DNA from: Parasponia andersonii | Taxonomy: Eukaryota > Streptophyta > Magnoliopsida > Rosales > Cannabaceae | Direction: 5' to 3' | DNA: 64,000 nucleotides | Assembly (NCBI GenBank): GCA_002914805.1 | Contig: JXTB01000105.1 | Coordinates: forward strand, 362,937-426,936 | In this document: positions 34,774 to 47,084 of the stretch, in pieces | How positions within the stretch are numbered: the stretch's first letter is position 1 | Layout: each line of letters begins with the position of its first letter | Notes under the pieces: generated by a model | The model's input: the letters and a program-made list of their open reading frames with translations, nothing else | Told to the model about the DNA's origin: nothing | Databases searched by the model: none | Position numbers and translations under genes: made by a program

Positions 34774-37700
34774 CGATGGCCTCGAATCAAGATTAGGAAC
34801 TTCGCCCCGTCGTGGACTCGGAGTTGGATTCGTTGAGGAGACAGCTCTGCCTCCCCGGTGGAGTCACACTACAAAGGGTCGAGGGCCCCACGGATTGGTA
34901 TCTACGTCCTTTCGCCCCTGAAGGCTCTATTATTTTGTGAAGAAAACATCTGGAATGGCTGTGATTCCTTCTTCCTCCTCTGATCCACCAGTTCTTCGCT
35001 TTAACGGGGATCCACCCGATGCAGTTAAATGCAAATGGAGTCATGATTCTGATGGGGCTCTCCGCCTTGTCAGTTCTTTATAACCTGCATATCGATCTGG
35101 AGGTGGTCTTTTATGCTTACAAACTCACCCTCATCCCTAAAAAGAGTTCCTATCCTACCTTTTACCTTCAACCGCTCTCGGGACGTCACATTTTCTGGGG
35201 CTTGTCGAGGTCGGACAAGCAATGGGACTCCCACTCTAGGCTATATACCGTTGGAGGGGCGTGGTGCTTCCCTTGGGTGAATAGAGAGCACTTCCAAATT
35301 CCCTCAGTTTTCCTGCAGAATAAGTGCTAGGTCGTGATTTTTGGATTTGCGTTCTCCTCGTCTGTTATTACTCACGTTATTTTGTCTTGTGCAGCCTCTG
35401 CAGAAGAAAACAGGTTCGAGCTGCATTTGTCGGCGGGGCGGCTCAAAGGCCTAGAAGGGATTGTCATTTTCAGATCTCCTGGGGACTATCGACACATCCA
35501 GGCCGCTCTCAATCCCCAGGTGATGAATATGATGCCCAGGATAGTTTCATACCTTCCCTTCCCTTTGGACACCTGGGTTATCACGAAGCACCTGCGGAGC
35601 CGACTTGATACCTCTGCCCTAAACCGATTCCACCGGGACGAGCACGATCACATCGCCATGGTGGGTCGTCAGGTTACGGCTTCAAGCCAGTTGGCGGGTT
35701 CCAACGACCTGGTGGCACCGACTAGCCACGAGCTCGAAGAGGCTGTGAGGCTCGTGGCCGAAGAGTGCGTCAAGCTCTGTAGGGAGGAAGCCCCCGCCCC
35801 TAAGAGGGCTAGAGGTGGGTTCATTTCTGCATCCTTGAGCTTCATCGATCGGATTATGGCTATGACCTAACCATATTGCTTGTTCTTTATAGGTTATGAG
35901 ATGGGCCCCTCAGTAGACCCCCCCTCCCCCCGCCGGTCAAGGGGGGTACCGCTGGGCATAAGGCTCGCCCCAAGGAAACTACTGGTCGACGTCTCGTGGT
36001 GTCTTCAGAGGATGAAGTGCCCGTGGTCCCCTGCTCCGATGCAAGCGGACCTCTGTCCGGGGAAACGACGGCCGCACGGGCCGTATATGGCAAGGGGATG
36101 CCCTTGAGCTTGCCTGGAGGGTCTGCTACTCCAACCTCTTCCACTCCCGACTCTGGTTCGAAAACGAGCGCGGGGTCGGGTGCTGCTTGCCTCGGTGGGG
36201 AGACCGTTGAGCTCAGTGAGAGGGCTCCGAGGTTGAAATCTCAGCTATCTTCCCCTCCTCTAGTCCCAATAAAGCGGCGCCATAAGGTCGGCTCATCTAA
36301 AGAAGAAGAGGGCCTGACGGAGAAGAGGGGCAGAGTTTCCCCCTCGTTTGACAGTGATGACGACGGGGCCACATTGACCCTTCTGAGGAGAAGAAGGTCA
36401 ATGTGCAGCGGCCCCTCAGGAGGGGATGGTCAAGACAAGACTGAAAAATCACGTTTAGGCAGGGCTCCAAGGGGGACGGCGACCGAAATTGCCGATATGT
36501 CGGGAGTTGTGGCGTTTTCTGCTGAGGATGCACTGCCTCCCGCCGTCGCCGACAGCGCTCTCGGCAGTGCCCAGCTTTCCTTCGTCCCTGTCATTGCTGC
36601 TTCGGGGGTGTGCCCAGTTGAGGGAGAGGGTGCCCTCACAGTTAGCAGGGAGGAGTCGCGTTCTGCAGATACGGACAATACCCAAAGAGAGGGTCCAGCC
36701 GTAGAACCCGAGCTAGAGGCACTTTCCTTGGAGAACGTCAAGCTCGTCACTAGTCGTACCTTCGCGCAGGTTTGGCTCGTCTGGTTACCTTCATATTTCT
36801 CAGCATCCTTGCTAGACGCTGACCTCTATTTCATTTATCTTGCAGCTAACCGCCATCCGTTCTTTCTATTCCTCTCGTGTCAAGGCCCTGATCGAGGAGT
36901 TGAACTCCCGCTCTGCACTGACCGAGCGTAGCGAGGCTGCCCTTACTGAGTTGAGGAATGACTTCGACTTATATCAGAGCCTCGATGAGGCTAGGGTCAG
37001 CAGTGCGGTGGCTTACGCCTTGAGAGGGTCAGGCGCGATGAGCTAGCTGCGAGACTGGCCGAAGTGGAGGTCAACGAGCTTGCTCAATCCGAGGCTGTCA
37101 AACTTGCCCAAAATGAGCTCAAGGTCAAGGAGCAAGAGCTGCAGAGTGCTGGGGCGGAGATGGGGCTGACCTTCCTCGCTCGTGATAGGGCCGTTGATGA
37201 TGCTAAAGAGGCGAGGAAAGCCGAAGCGAGAGCTAAACTGGAGGCCCATGCTCTGCAATGCAGACTCGACCGATCGAATGAGGTAAGCCGACATCTTTAC
37301 TTAGATCGCGTAAAATTGATGGGGGCTCAAGTAGAGTTGTTTCGCAAGCACAGTGAAGACCTTGCTGACATTAACACCCTTTTGGTCGACTTTTCGCAGC
37401 GGCAGGCGGAGCTGAGGCTGACGGTGCTGAGGGATAGACTAGCGGACGCGGAAAAACTAAAAACGAGATATCAGAGGCAAGTGGATGTCCTTTCTACAGA
37501 AAGTTACAGGTCTAGCTGGAAGAACAAGGAATTCGAAGACCACACAGAGGTAGTAATACTAGACCAGTTTGACGAGTAGAAAGGCATCGAGAGAGACCAC
37601 TATTCTGTCAAGTACTATATGCAGCAGCTTGGGTATGTGATCAATATCGCGTACCCCGCTGATGTGCTGAAGATGCGTGCCGCAGAAAAAGACAGGCCCT

Positions 37701-37921
37701 CTACATCCGCCTCTGTTGCCAAAGAGCTTATCCCCATTTCTGGTCCGCCAGATCAAACTTCGAAAGTCTCTAGCAGTCAGCCTGGTCTTAGGGCTTTAAC
37801 TAGTGAGGGGTCTGGTACGGTCATTTTATCCAGTGACGACTCCGACCCTAGTACGCCACCCTCTACCGAGACTAGTTCAAGCACCGGAACTGGCTGCGCT
37901 CCCCTGGCCGGAGGTAATTAG
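34774..37921 (+). other. Opposite-strand coding region of the Tat element (decayed)
   Basis: This plus-strand region runs against gag-pol, as known for additional open reading frames of Tat-lineage elements. It is GC-richer than the flanks and keeps long open stretches. One (35400-35870) carries a hydrophobic block followed by a Glu/Lys-rich helix (SHELEEAVRLVAEECVKLC). One (36000-36770) is Ser/Pro/Gly-rich and low in complexity. One (37064-37579) is strongly coiled-coil with many Lys, Glu, Arg and Ala. Intron-like intervals with pyrimidine tracts and AG ends separate some stretches (for example ending near 35395, 35892 and 36845). The product's function is unknown; it could be a nucleic-acid-associated or structural accessory protein. 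It is fossil and not intact. Confidence 0.65.
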
Positions 37922-38524
37922 GGTGTGTATTTGTAAAGTTGACCCTCGTTGTAACCGTCTGTATAAATAATAAGAATAGTGCAATTCTCTTTAGTCTATT
38001 CTCTTTTTCTTTATTGACCACGTCCGGGGTAAAGTTGACCCTTGTTGTAACCGTCTGGAATCGGTCGTACATGATTTTGAGTTATTAGTAAGTCCTCCTC
38101 GAGCTATGATCGACAAGATTAGTTCCGGAGATAGGGATATTAGTTCTGGCTCATCCAGTTCTAAGGAGATATAACTTCTGTTATGACTTGTCTTGGCAGA
38201 GTTTGACCCGCGCGTGTTGCTGGACTTCTCCGACCCCAAATGGGACTACGCTCGGAACCAACTCCAGGGGCTGGTTGATCACTGTCTAGATCCATAACTG
38301 TAGAGGAAGAGGCCCGGGCTAGGCTCTTATCAGGAGCAGAATAAGCATTACCACTCTGACGTGTCTCTGCGAGTCCGCCCAAGACCCACTTCTCGCAGAT
38401 AGAGCTTTTGGGTGTGCGTCCCCGTCGATCGTTCCCTTTGTATTTTTTTAGAAATAATAAATAGGGCCCGATTTTAACTTCTGTCTTAGTGCCTGGTGTG
38501 TGCATAATAAAATGTTGTTTGAGG

Positions 38525-38703
38525 AGGGTCTGCTTCCAACGGGTAGACCCTGACCCCTTTAATCTTTCCTTTGCATACGGCTAAAACTTTATCTGGATGG
38601 GGTCTGCTTCCAATGGGTAGACCCTGACATTTTCAACTTTTGCTTTGCGTACCGCTAAAATATTGTCTGGGAGGGTCTGCTTCCAACGGGTAGACCCTGA
38701 CCC
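38525..38703. repeat. Tat internal tandem array 1 (about 73-bp unit, 2.4 copies)
   Basis: Units start near 38526, 38600 and 38673 with GGGTCTGCTTCCAA and contain GGGTAGACCCTGAC. Each carries a short palindrome (GGGTCTGC... / GGGTAGACCC). It lies between pol and the opposite-strand coding region. Confidence 0.9.
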
Positions 38704-38739
38704 TGCTTTCCTTTAGGGGCATGTCGCAAACTTTCGCTG

Positions 38740-39345
38740 CGCGACTCTTCCTTCTTCGTACGTTTTCTCGGGCTATCAGCAATCCTTTCGTTGCACGACG
38801 TGATTCCCATAGTACGATCATTTTCGAGGTCTACTGGCAAGTTCTTGGTCGCGCAACTCTTTCCTCTTCATACGTTTTCTCGAGCCATCGGCAAGAATTT
38901 TATTGCACGATGTGGTTCCCATAGTACGATCGTTTTCGAGGTCTGCTGGCAAGTTTTTGGTTGCGCAGCTCTTTCCTCTTCGTACGTTTTCTCGGGCCAT
39001 CGACAAGAATTTTATTACACTATATGGTTCCCATAGTACGATCGTTTTCGAGGTCTGCTAGCAAGTTTTTGGTTGCGCAGCTCTTTCCTCTTTGTACATT
39101 TTCTTGGGTCGTCGACAAGCGATGTAATCCCCATAGTACGATCGTTCTTGAGGTGTGCTGGCAAGTTTTTGGTTGCACAATTCTTTCCCCTTTGTACACT
39201 TTCTTGGGTCATCGATAAGTGACGTGATCCCCATAGTACGATCGTTCTTGAGGTCTACTGGCAAGTTTTTGGTTGCACAGCTCTTTTCTCTTCGTATATT
39301 TTCTTAGGTTGTCAACAAGTGACGTGATCCCCATAGTACGATCCT
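38740..39345. repeat. Tat internal tandem array 2 (six units of about 100-112 bp)
   Basis: Recurring landmarks are CCCATAGTACGATC, CGAGGTCTGCTGGCAAG and a GTACGTTTTCTCGGG-like word at about 38757, 38868, 38981, 39093, 39193 and 39293. The three left intervals are about 112 bp and the right ones about 100 bp, the shorter form lacking an ATTTTATT-like segment. This is typical of satellite-like arrays in Tat, Ogre and Grande elements. Confidence 0.93.
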
Positions 39346-39352
39346 TGATTGC

Positions 39353-39675
39353 GTGAATAGTGTGTAGGGTCTGCCACTGTGGGCAAACCCATTTTCCATA
39401 GCAATCCAAAAGATAAATCCATGAGACAAAAAGAGAACTTAACCTGTTTTGGATTTAAGCTTTTCAATAATATAAGCATTCACGTGGATCTTGCATGTGT
39501 CTCACACGTGAATAGTGCATGGGGTCTGCCACTGTGGGCAGACTCCTTTTCCATAGCAGTTCAAAAGATAAATCCATACGGGAAAAAAGGAACTTAACCT
39601 ATTTTGGATTTAAGCTTTTCAATAATATAAGCATTCACGTGGGTCTTACATCACATGCACGTGTCTCACACGTGA
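39353..39675. repeat. Tat internal tandem array 3 (about 157-bp unit, two copies)
   Basis: Both copies run from GTGAATAGTG and GGGTCTGCCACTGTGGGCA through AAAGATAAATCCAT to TTCAATAATATAAGCATTC and ACGTGTCTCACACGTGA-like ends. The second copy has a small extra segment. The array abuts the 3' end of integrase. Confidence 0.92.
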
Positions 39676-42600
39676 TACTTTTTTAAGTGCTGAGCATTCC
39701 ACGTGTTCGGAAAGTCTTTTCCAGTCTTGAGTTCTTTTAGGACATACGCACCATTGTCAAGTGCTTTGTTCACCTCATAGGGTCCAATCCAATTGGGATC
39801 CAATTTCGGAGAATTCCTTGTTCTGACTTTCAAGACCCAATCCCCGACATTGAATCGTCGAGCACTAACCTTCTTTGCGTAGTAGTTACTAGCTTGCTGG
39901 TGGTATGAAGCCAGGTGGACCAGAGCCATGTTTCTTGTTTCTTCCAGGAGGTCTGTGTTGTGGCTTAGCTGCCGTTCGTTTAAGGGGACATCTCTTACTA
40001 CTTCGGAGCGAAGGGTTAGGAGGCTGACCTCAGTCGAGATCACAGCCTCTGATCAATAGACCATAGCGAATGGCATTCTTCTAGTTGACATCCGCTCCGT
40101 GGTTCGATGGGCCCACACAATAGCCGGTAGCTCTTCTAACCACCTACCTTTAGCCTTCTGCAAGATCTTTTTGATATTGCTGAATATGGCTTTGTTCGTT
40201 GCCTCTGCTTGGCCGTTCTCCTGATGGTAGTTCACGGAAGAGAAACTGAGCCTTATATCATACAGCTCGCACAACTCCTTGAGCTTAGCATTTTAGAACT
40301 GTGTGCCATAATCGACATGTATCTCTTTCGGAATCCCGTATCGACAGATTATATTTTTTCTAATGAAGTTAATTGTGTCTGCTATGTTTACGGTCGCGTA
40401 GGCTCTAGTCTCTACCCATTTGATGAAATAATCTGTGGCTAGCAGGACGTACCTTCTTCCCCTTGGACTTCTGAGGAGCTCTCCGACGATGTCCAAACCC
40501 CACTTGGCGAATGGCCAGGGTGTTATGTTCAAATGGAGATCCTCCGCGGGTTGGCATTTCATAGGGGCGAACCTCTGGCACTTATCACATTTTTTGACGA
40601 ACTGGGCCGCCTCTGTCATCATGTATGGCCAGAAGTATCCAGCTGTCAGAGCCTTGTGGGCGAGGCTACATCCGCCAGGGTGGTTGCCACATACTCCCTC
40701 GTGGATTTCTTCCATCAGTTTATGCGCTTTGTCAGAATCTACACACCACAGCATCGGCCCCATTGTCGATCTCCTATATAGTTGTTCCCCCACCATTGAG
40801 TATCTGGCGGCCTTCAGCCTGATCGACCTCACTTCTTGGGGATATGGGGGCAGGTTCCCCAATGCCAAATACTGGATGATGGGTTTCATCCATCCTTCAT
40901 CTACGGAGCCAGCTGCAAATACATGATGTGCAGGGGTCTCCGAGGGGTCTTTCATATTCCTATATTCTAGGAGAATCTCTGCGTGTCCCGTTCCTCTGGT
41001 CGACGCACTCTTAGCTAGCTTATCGGCCTTCTGGTTCATCTCTTTGGAAATCTGTTCGATATTAAAGCTGCTAAAGTGGGCTTTTTCCCCCATTACTTTG
41101 GAGAAGTACCTGTGTAATCTCGGCTCTTTTACTTCGAAGTCTCCCTTGACCTGACCCACAACCAACTACGAGTCGGTCATTACTGCGATGCTCTCTACCC
41201 TAAATGCAGAGCCAGTTCAAGGCCTTGCAGTAGGGCCTCGTACTCCGCCTCGTTATTCGTTGCCTGAAAACTGAGCCTCAAGGCTTTCTCTACTCTGAGT
41301 CCTGTTGGGGTCTGTAGGACTATCCCGATACCTGACCCCGAGGCATTCGTGGATCCGTCGATATAGAGGGTCCAGGCTGAAGGGTGGCGGGGGTGAGACA
41401 TTTGAAGCAGATCGTGCAGCTCGCTGAAGGATTTGATTTCTACCAGGAAATCCGCTATGACCTGCCCTTTCTTCGCTACTCGAGGCCGATACTCGATGTC
41501 GTATATCCTCAGCTCGATGGCCCACTTGGTTAGCCGTCTCGATAGGTCTGCTTTGGCCAAGATATGCCAGATGGAGAAATTCGTATACACGGTAACAGAG
41601 TGTGCTTCAAAGTACTCTCTGAGTCTCTTCTTAGCGTTGACCAGAGTGAGGACCAGTTTCTCCGCCATACTATACTGTGTCTCAGCATCCACGAGCATGC
41701 GGCTTGTATAGAACACCGGCTTCTACTTGCTGTCTTTCTCGACGAATAGTACGGCGCTGATCGCTACTTCGGACACTGCTAAATAAGTATACAGTTGCTT
41801 CCCCTCTGCCAGGAAAGCCAGGATGGGCAGGTGACTTAGGTACAGCTTGAGGTATGTCAGTACCTTGTCCTGTTCCTCCCCCCAAGCAACAGTGGAGCTT
41901 CTCTTTATACACTGGAAGAAAGGCTTGCATCGGTCAGACATCTTGGAGACGAACCAGCTAAGGGCAGCTATCTTCCTGGCTAGGCGCTGGACTTCCCGAA
42001 TAGTCGAGGGTCTCTGCACGTCTACGATAGAGGACAACTGGGTAGGGTTGATCTCGATACCCCTTCTGCTTACGATGTGCCCCAGGAACTGGCCAGAGGA
42101 CACCCCGAACCCGCATTTCTTGGGGTTCAGACACATCCGATATTGCCTAAGAATCTGGAAACACTTGTCCAAATGTCCCAGATGACCCAAAGCTTCTCTG
42201 CTCTTTACGACCATATTATCGATATAGACTTCCATAGTTTTCCTTAGCTGTTCGGCGAACATTTTGTTCATGAGCCTCTGGTTGGTCGCCCCCACATTCT
42301 TCAAACCAAATGGCATGCGTCTGTAACAGTACAGGCCTCACTCTGTAATAAATGCCGTGTGGATCTGGTCTTCCTCGTACAGGGGGATCTGGTTGTACCC
42401 CGAGTAGGCATCCAAAAAACTCATTCTGTCGAATCCTGCTGTTGCGTCTACCATCTGGTCGATCTTTGGCAGGGGGAAGCTATCCTTTGTGCAAGCCTTG
42501 TTCAAGTTGGTGAAGTCTATATAAGTTCGGTCGTCGCCGTTCTTCTTCTTCACTACCTCCAGGTTAGAGATCCAGGATGGGTATACGCATTCCATGATTA

Positions 42601-45098
42601 GGCCGTTCTCCAACAACGTCTCTACCTCCTTGTTGATCGCCTTGTTTTTCCCTGGCACGAACCTTCGGGGACTCTGCCTGACCGAAGGGAAATTTGGATC
42701 TATGTTCAACCGGTGACAGGAATGCATGGGGTCAATCCCGGGCATGTCGTCGTGGGACCAAGCAAAGACGTCTTGGTTCCGTCTCAGGAATCCCAACAGC
42801 TCGTTCTTTTCCTCTTCGGGTAACAGGGCCCCGACTAATATCACCTTCGTCGGCTCCACCTCTTTCAAAGGGACTGCCACCAACTCCTCAATCGTAGACT
42901 CTAATCCGTCAAACTCCTCCTTGATCTGTTTCATGTATGTTAGCAGGCGGTCCTTTGATTGCTATTCATCCCCCGTCGAGGTATTCGTACTCACATCAGG
43001 TCCCTTCAGGGCTGCTGAAAAATATTTCCTCGCAGTGGCCTAGTCTCCTTTGATATCTATCATATAGGTACTATCCTTTGATTGACATCTTAAGACCTAG
43101 TAGAGGGTGGAGGCGACTCCATGCATGGCGTGGATCCATCATCTCCCCATGATGATGTTGAAGGAGGACGGGCAGTCGATAATGACGAAGTCCACGTCCA
43201 AGCATCTCTCTGCCATGCAAACCTTCAAGGTCACGACGCCCAAGGGGTTGACCTTGGTACTATCGAAAGTGAACAGCGACTGACGAGTCAGTCTGAGTGC
43301 GTTCCGATTCAGGCCCAAGTTCTCGAATGTGCTGAGGAACAAGATATCGACACTGCTTCCAAAGTCGATCAGGATCCTTCCGACTAATGCGGAGTCAATC
43401 TGTAACTTAATCACCAGGGGGTCGTCGTGTGGCAGGTGCACCGTGGTCAAATCTTGCTGGATAAAGGCGATGAGGGCGGTGGAGGTACAGCTTTCATCCA
43501 CCCTCAAATGGTTAACGGAATGTCCCATCCCCCTAAGGTGCTTCACTCTCTCCTCGGTTTTTTTTAGGCACTTTTCCTTCTCTTCCTGACTCTGGGCCTG
43601 CTCGGGTCTGCCCAGATGGTCGGTACTATTCTCAGGGCCTGGTCTCCTGTCTTGGAGGCCTGGGTCTGCTTGCCTTTTTCAGGCCTAGTGGTGTCTTCCT
43701 GCAGTTGGATTCCGCCAGTCTTTACGTACTGCTTCAATTTGCCGGCATGAATCGCCACCATGACCTGCACATAGAGGTTACGGCAGTTGATGGTGTCATG
43801 TCCGTGATCTTTGTGAAATTGGCAGTACCTATTCCTGTTTTTCATGTGCTCAGGAACGCCAGATTTGGGCAGGTCTTTGAAAATGCCCTTGTCCTTGTTT
43901 TGGAGGTAGATCACATCGATCAGTGTGTTGAGCTCGTACTTCGGTAGTGGTTCACGGGACACCTTCCTCCTCTTGCCGCCTTCTTGACCGTCTTAGGTGG
44001 GGGATTCCTGTTTCGAAATCGGACCTCAGTCTGGCGCGGGCCTCTTTACCCCTTGCGGGACAGGGGCTTGTGCCAGCGCCGTTGTTATCCCGGCGGATGC
44101 CTTGGGTATTTTCTGGCGGCTATCCAACACCCTGAATACCCCTTCTGACTTGGCCTGGATATCTACCATATCGTACGGAAAGTTCAAGAGTAGGTGGTCC
44201 GATAGCATCGATCCTAGCTGCAGGCCCTTAACGAACGAGCTCGCGGCTTGGGCCGAATCAGCGTTGTGCACTAGGGACATCACCTCCATGAAACGAGTTA
44301 GGTATTCTTTTGGAGATTCGTTTACGGTTTGTTCTAGCCGGTCAAGGTCTCACATGGTTTTCTGCTTCCTCCGGGCACCCGCGTACTGCTTTAAGAAAAA
44401 TTTGCAGAAATCTTTGAACCCATTTATGGATTTCTCTGGGAGCTGTCTGAACTATAATAGGGCTGGTCCCACCAGGGTTGTGGAGAAGACCTTGCANTCG
44501 GTTTTCCCCTCGAACGGCCTGAAGGTTGGAGTAGTGAAGTCTCTTGGCTTGGGTTTCATCTGGATCCAATCGGCGAAGGCCGTTCAGTCGATCCCTCGCA
44601 CAGTTTGCTCAGCCAGGTTATCGGGGGTCTGGCTATGATGGGCCCTAAGCCTCTTACTCAGCTCTGCTATCATTTCTTGCTTCCAGTTGGGAAGCACACC
44701 TTCAAGGCTTTCTTGGTGTCTTCTGGCTACTGCCACTCCGGCTCGGAACGACCTTGTTTGGCTTTGTTACTCTCTCTGCATCCGTGATTGGGATGGGGTG
44801 GGCATTTTCTTCGGCGGTTGGCCCTCGGTCTCTTGTTGGACTTCTGCGTCGAAATCTTCTCTTCGCTCCTGGCTTTGCTTGCCAGCCGCCCCTCGAGGCG
44901 GGAGTTATCCCTGTGCACCTCCGCGACTTCATCTTTTAAACCTATGACGTCCTCGTGGGCGATCTCTACTTTCCGGCTTGCTTCTACCAGTGCGGTGAGC
45001 ATCTGGTCTAGCTTTTGCTCCAGTCCAGGTTGCGCTCCCCGGGAGCTTCCTTTGGCGTCGGGACGTGCGCTTCTGGTTGTCATTCTTGAAGGTGCCAT
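39666..45098 (-). pseudogene. Tat gag-pol region (fossil)
   Basis: In element order, gag starts near 45098 (MAPSRMTTRSA) with a coiled-coil N-part. The capsid-like region follows at about 44030-44570, and a histidine/cysteine block (CQFHKDHGHDTINC) near 43840. Aspartic protease is at about 43140-43546. Reverse transcriptase is at 41723-42934 (EVVKKKNG, MPFGLKNVGATNQ). A first RNase H with connection is at about 41400-41716 (ETQYSMAEKLVL), and the archaeal-type RNase H at about 41195-41400 (LYIDGSTNASGSG). Integrase is at 39666-41165, with its zinc finger (CDKCQRFAP), catalytic core (WGLDIVGELL) and C-terminal block. The frame is interrupted, so this is a decayed copy. Confidence 0.92.
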
Positions 45099-45204
45099 CT
45101 TCTAATGCTATATGGCCTCTTGTTCGGAGAGAGTGTGATCGTGAGACTCCGACTCTTCCTCTCGTACTCAAAGAAAAAATGGTTTCCCACAAACAACGCT
45201 AAAT

Positions 45205-46038
45205 TGTTAGAGCGATTTTCACCAGCTCTCCACGTGTCTCTGAACTGCCGGTGTCGTATCCTCCAACTGTCTACGTATCCTTGCTATTCCAAAGAGCTTT
45301 TAACTTCAGGCAAGATTGGAGAGGCGGGGGAGGTCACCTGCAAAGGCTCTCCGATGCTTAAGTCAGTTATTTATTTTTAATTCAGGGTAGCAAAGATTTT
45401 ATTTTTCTCTGTATCTGTATGAGTATATCTTTGTTTCTTGCTCGTAAACTTTTAAATACTTCTTTTTATATGCGTACATGCCTCTCTTTTGGGGACGCAT
45501 GGCTCATATGTATAGTTCTGAAATTGTGAACCTCTTAGTTCTCAATCTCAGGACCGAGTACCTTTTTCGTCAAGACTTACTCCAGAGGTCACGGGTCGAG
45601 ATTACCGTGATCCCTCCTGCACCGCTGTAGTCTAGTTTCTACCGTCCTCTATGACTCGAATTTGTCAGGGGCGAGATTTGGATAAATCGCCGTTCTGTCA
45701 GGACGGTTTACCCCCTACGCACACCTACTGAAGATCGCATTAAATGTTCTGTCTGGGTCTGGAGCTGTGAGTTGCATTCCATTGTACTTTGGTGGAAGAC
45801 CTTTGGGGCTTCCGACCCCCAGCTGTCGAGGTAAGAATCGGATTGAGCCGAGTCCATCCAGGGTTTGGGATGGGCTCGGCCCTAACCTCGGACAGCCCAA
45901 TGACCGATGTGGTATCACGTGCGACTCGCGTGGCGTTTAACTAGTCACTCTGGACACATGTCGGACAGGTTGCCCTGTTTATGACCTGTTCTGCCACTTA
46001 ATCGTCCACGTGGTATATAATTTGGGAACGAATCTATG
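45205..46038 (-). repeat. LTR of the Tat element (right; 5' LTR in element sense)
   Basis: Begins TGTTAGAGCG on the plus strand and parallels 33602-34434 to its end. Both LTRs contain CCACGTG/CACGTGCG and GGACGGGCTCGG-like words. The final bases at the right edge are diverged. Confidence 0.9.
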
Positions 46039-46409
46039 ATAATAGAATTTTTATTTTTTTATTTTTGTTGCGGCTTAAAACACAACTTCACAATAATGGA
46101 TTAACCATAGCACGAAGGTCTCAAGAATCACGAGGTGTGATGCGTGACAGTCCGGCTCAAATTTCGAATTGACCAGATTACTCAAACCTTTGATTAGAAC
46201 TTCTCAGACCATGTGGATGCCTTTGGATTCGGCAAATGAAAAGTTTTCGTTTGCTACGGCAAATGAATCTGGTACTTCAAGAAAGAGAGAGGAGTAAATC
46301 ATATACGTGGTAATCTACTTAAAAATTATTGAAAGGCTCAAAAAGAAAAAAAATTATTATTGAAAGGCATATGACTTCTTGATTATAACATGCTATCAAT
46401 CAATTTACG

Positions 46410-46556
46410 AATACATTTTTTTATCAGTCATTATTATTATAATACTCATAGTAACAATAAATACATTTTATTTTATCGGTCATCATTATTATACTTATAG
46501 TAACAATAAATACATTATCTTATCAGTCATGATTATTATACATCATAGCAACAACT
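46410..46556. repeat. Three tandem copies of a 49-50-bp unit upstream of FtsH11
   Basis: Units start AATACAT at 46410, 46460 and 46509. Each holds TTATC(A/G)GTCAT, an ATTATTATA run and a TAGTAACAA or TAGCAACAA end. Confidence 0.88.
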
Positions 46557-47081
46557 AGTAATTTTTTTAGGAAGTGATGTATTACAACTAGTGATGATTT
46601 TCCCTCGCTTTTAAAACATACGCAAATGCCAATTTTGAGAACCATCAATCATATGAAAAAACAAGTATAATTTCACATAATATACTCTTTTCTTTCCCTG
46701 GATAAAAGTCATAACTATTTTTTTTGAAATAAAAAAATCAGTGATAATAATGAAAAGGAATGCAAAAGCAAAGGTTTCCCTCAGCATCAAGTTACCATGG
46801 GAAATAAAATATCTAAATTTGATTTTTCCCCTCTTAAAGCTGGTTTAGTGAGCGATGTCGTTTTTGTCACATTCAAAGAACAAAACGACCGAGTCGAGCG
46901 AGCGAGTGAGTGAGTGAGTCAATCACCGAGTCAGTCAGTCACAGAAAGAGGCCACAATTACATTGGAAGCCGGCGCCAATTTCAATCCCTGGATAAGGTT
47001 TTTCTGCTCTCTCTAAACTCAAAAGCTTGTGGCTCTCAAACAAACTCCCTTCTCTCTTCCATACCCATTACACTCCTCTTC

Positions 47082-47084
<3 letters not shown>

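Larger units (their letters stand above)
33602..46038 (-). mobile_element. Ty3/gypsy LTR retrotransposon, Tat lineage, full length but decayed
   Basis: Two similar LTRs of about 833 bp bound an 11-kb interior. The element lies on the minus strand, so the right LTR is its 5' LTR. Just inside that LTR the minus strand reads TTTAGCGTTGTTTGTGGG, resembling the Asp-tRNA-type primer site common in Tat elements. A purine tract containing GGGGGCAG precedes the left LTR. Going leftward the interior holds gag, protease, reverse transcriptase, RNase H, a second (archaeal-type) RNase H and integrase, then tandem repeats, then a coding region on the opposite strand. The second RNase H and the extra opposite-strand region are Tat hallmarks. 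The LTRs differ at roughly 8-10% of positions by eye, suggesting an insertion a few million years old at usual plant rates. It is broken in several places (at least five or six). Target duplications are not clear. Confidence 0.93.

Noticed and set aside
36430-36750. Minus-strand frames inside the Tat opposite-strand region
   Set aside because: They mirror a GC-rich coding strand and show no domain of their own.
38740-39345. Regularly spaced repeats resembling a CRISPR array
   Set aside because: The repeats and the sequence between them are equally conserved, the unit is over 100 bp, and it lies inside a plant retroelement. It is an ordinary tandem array.
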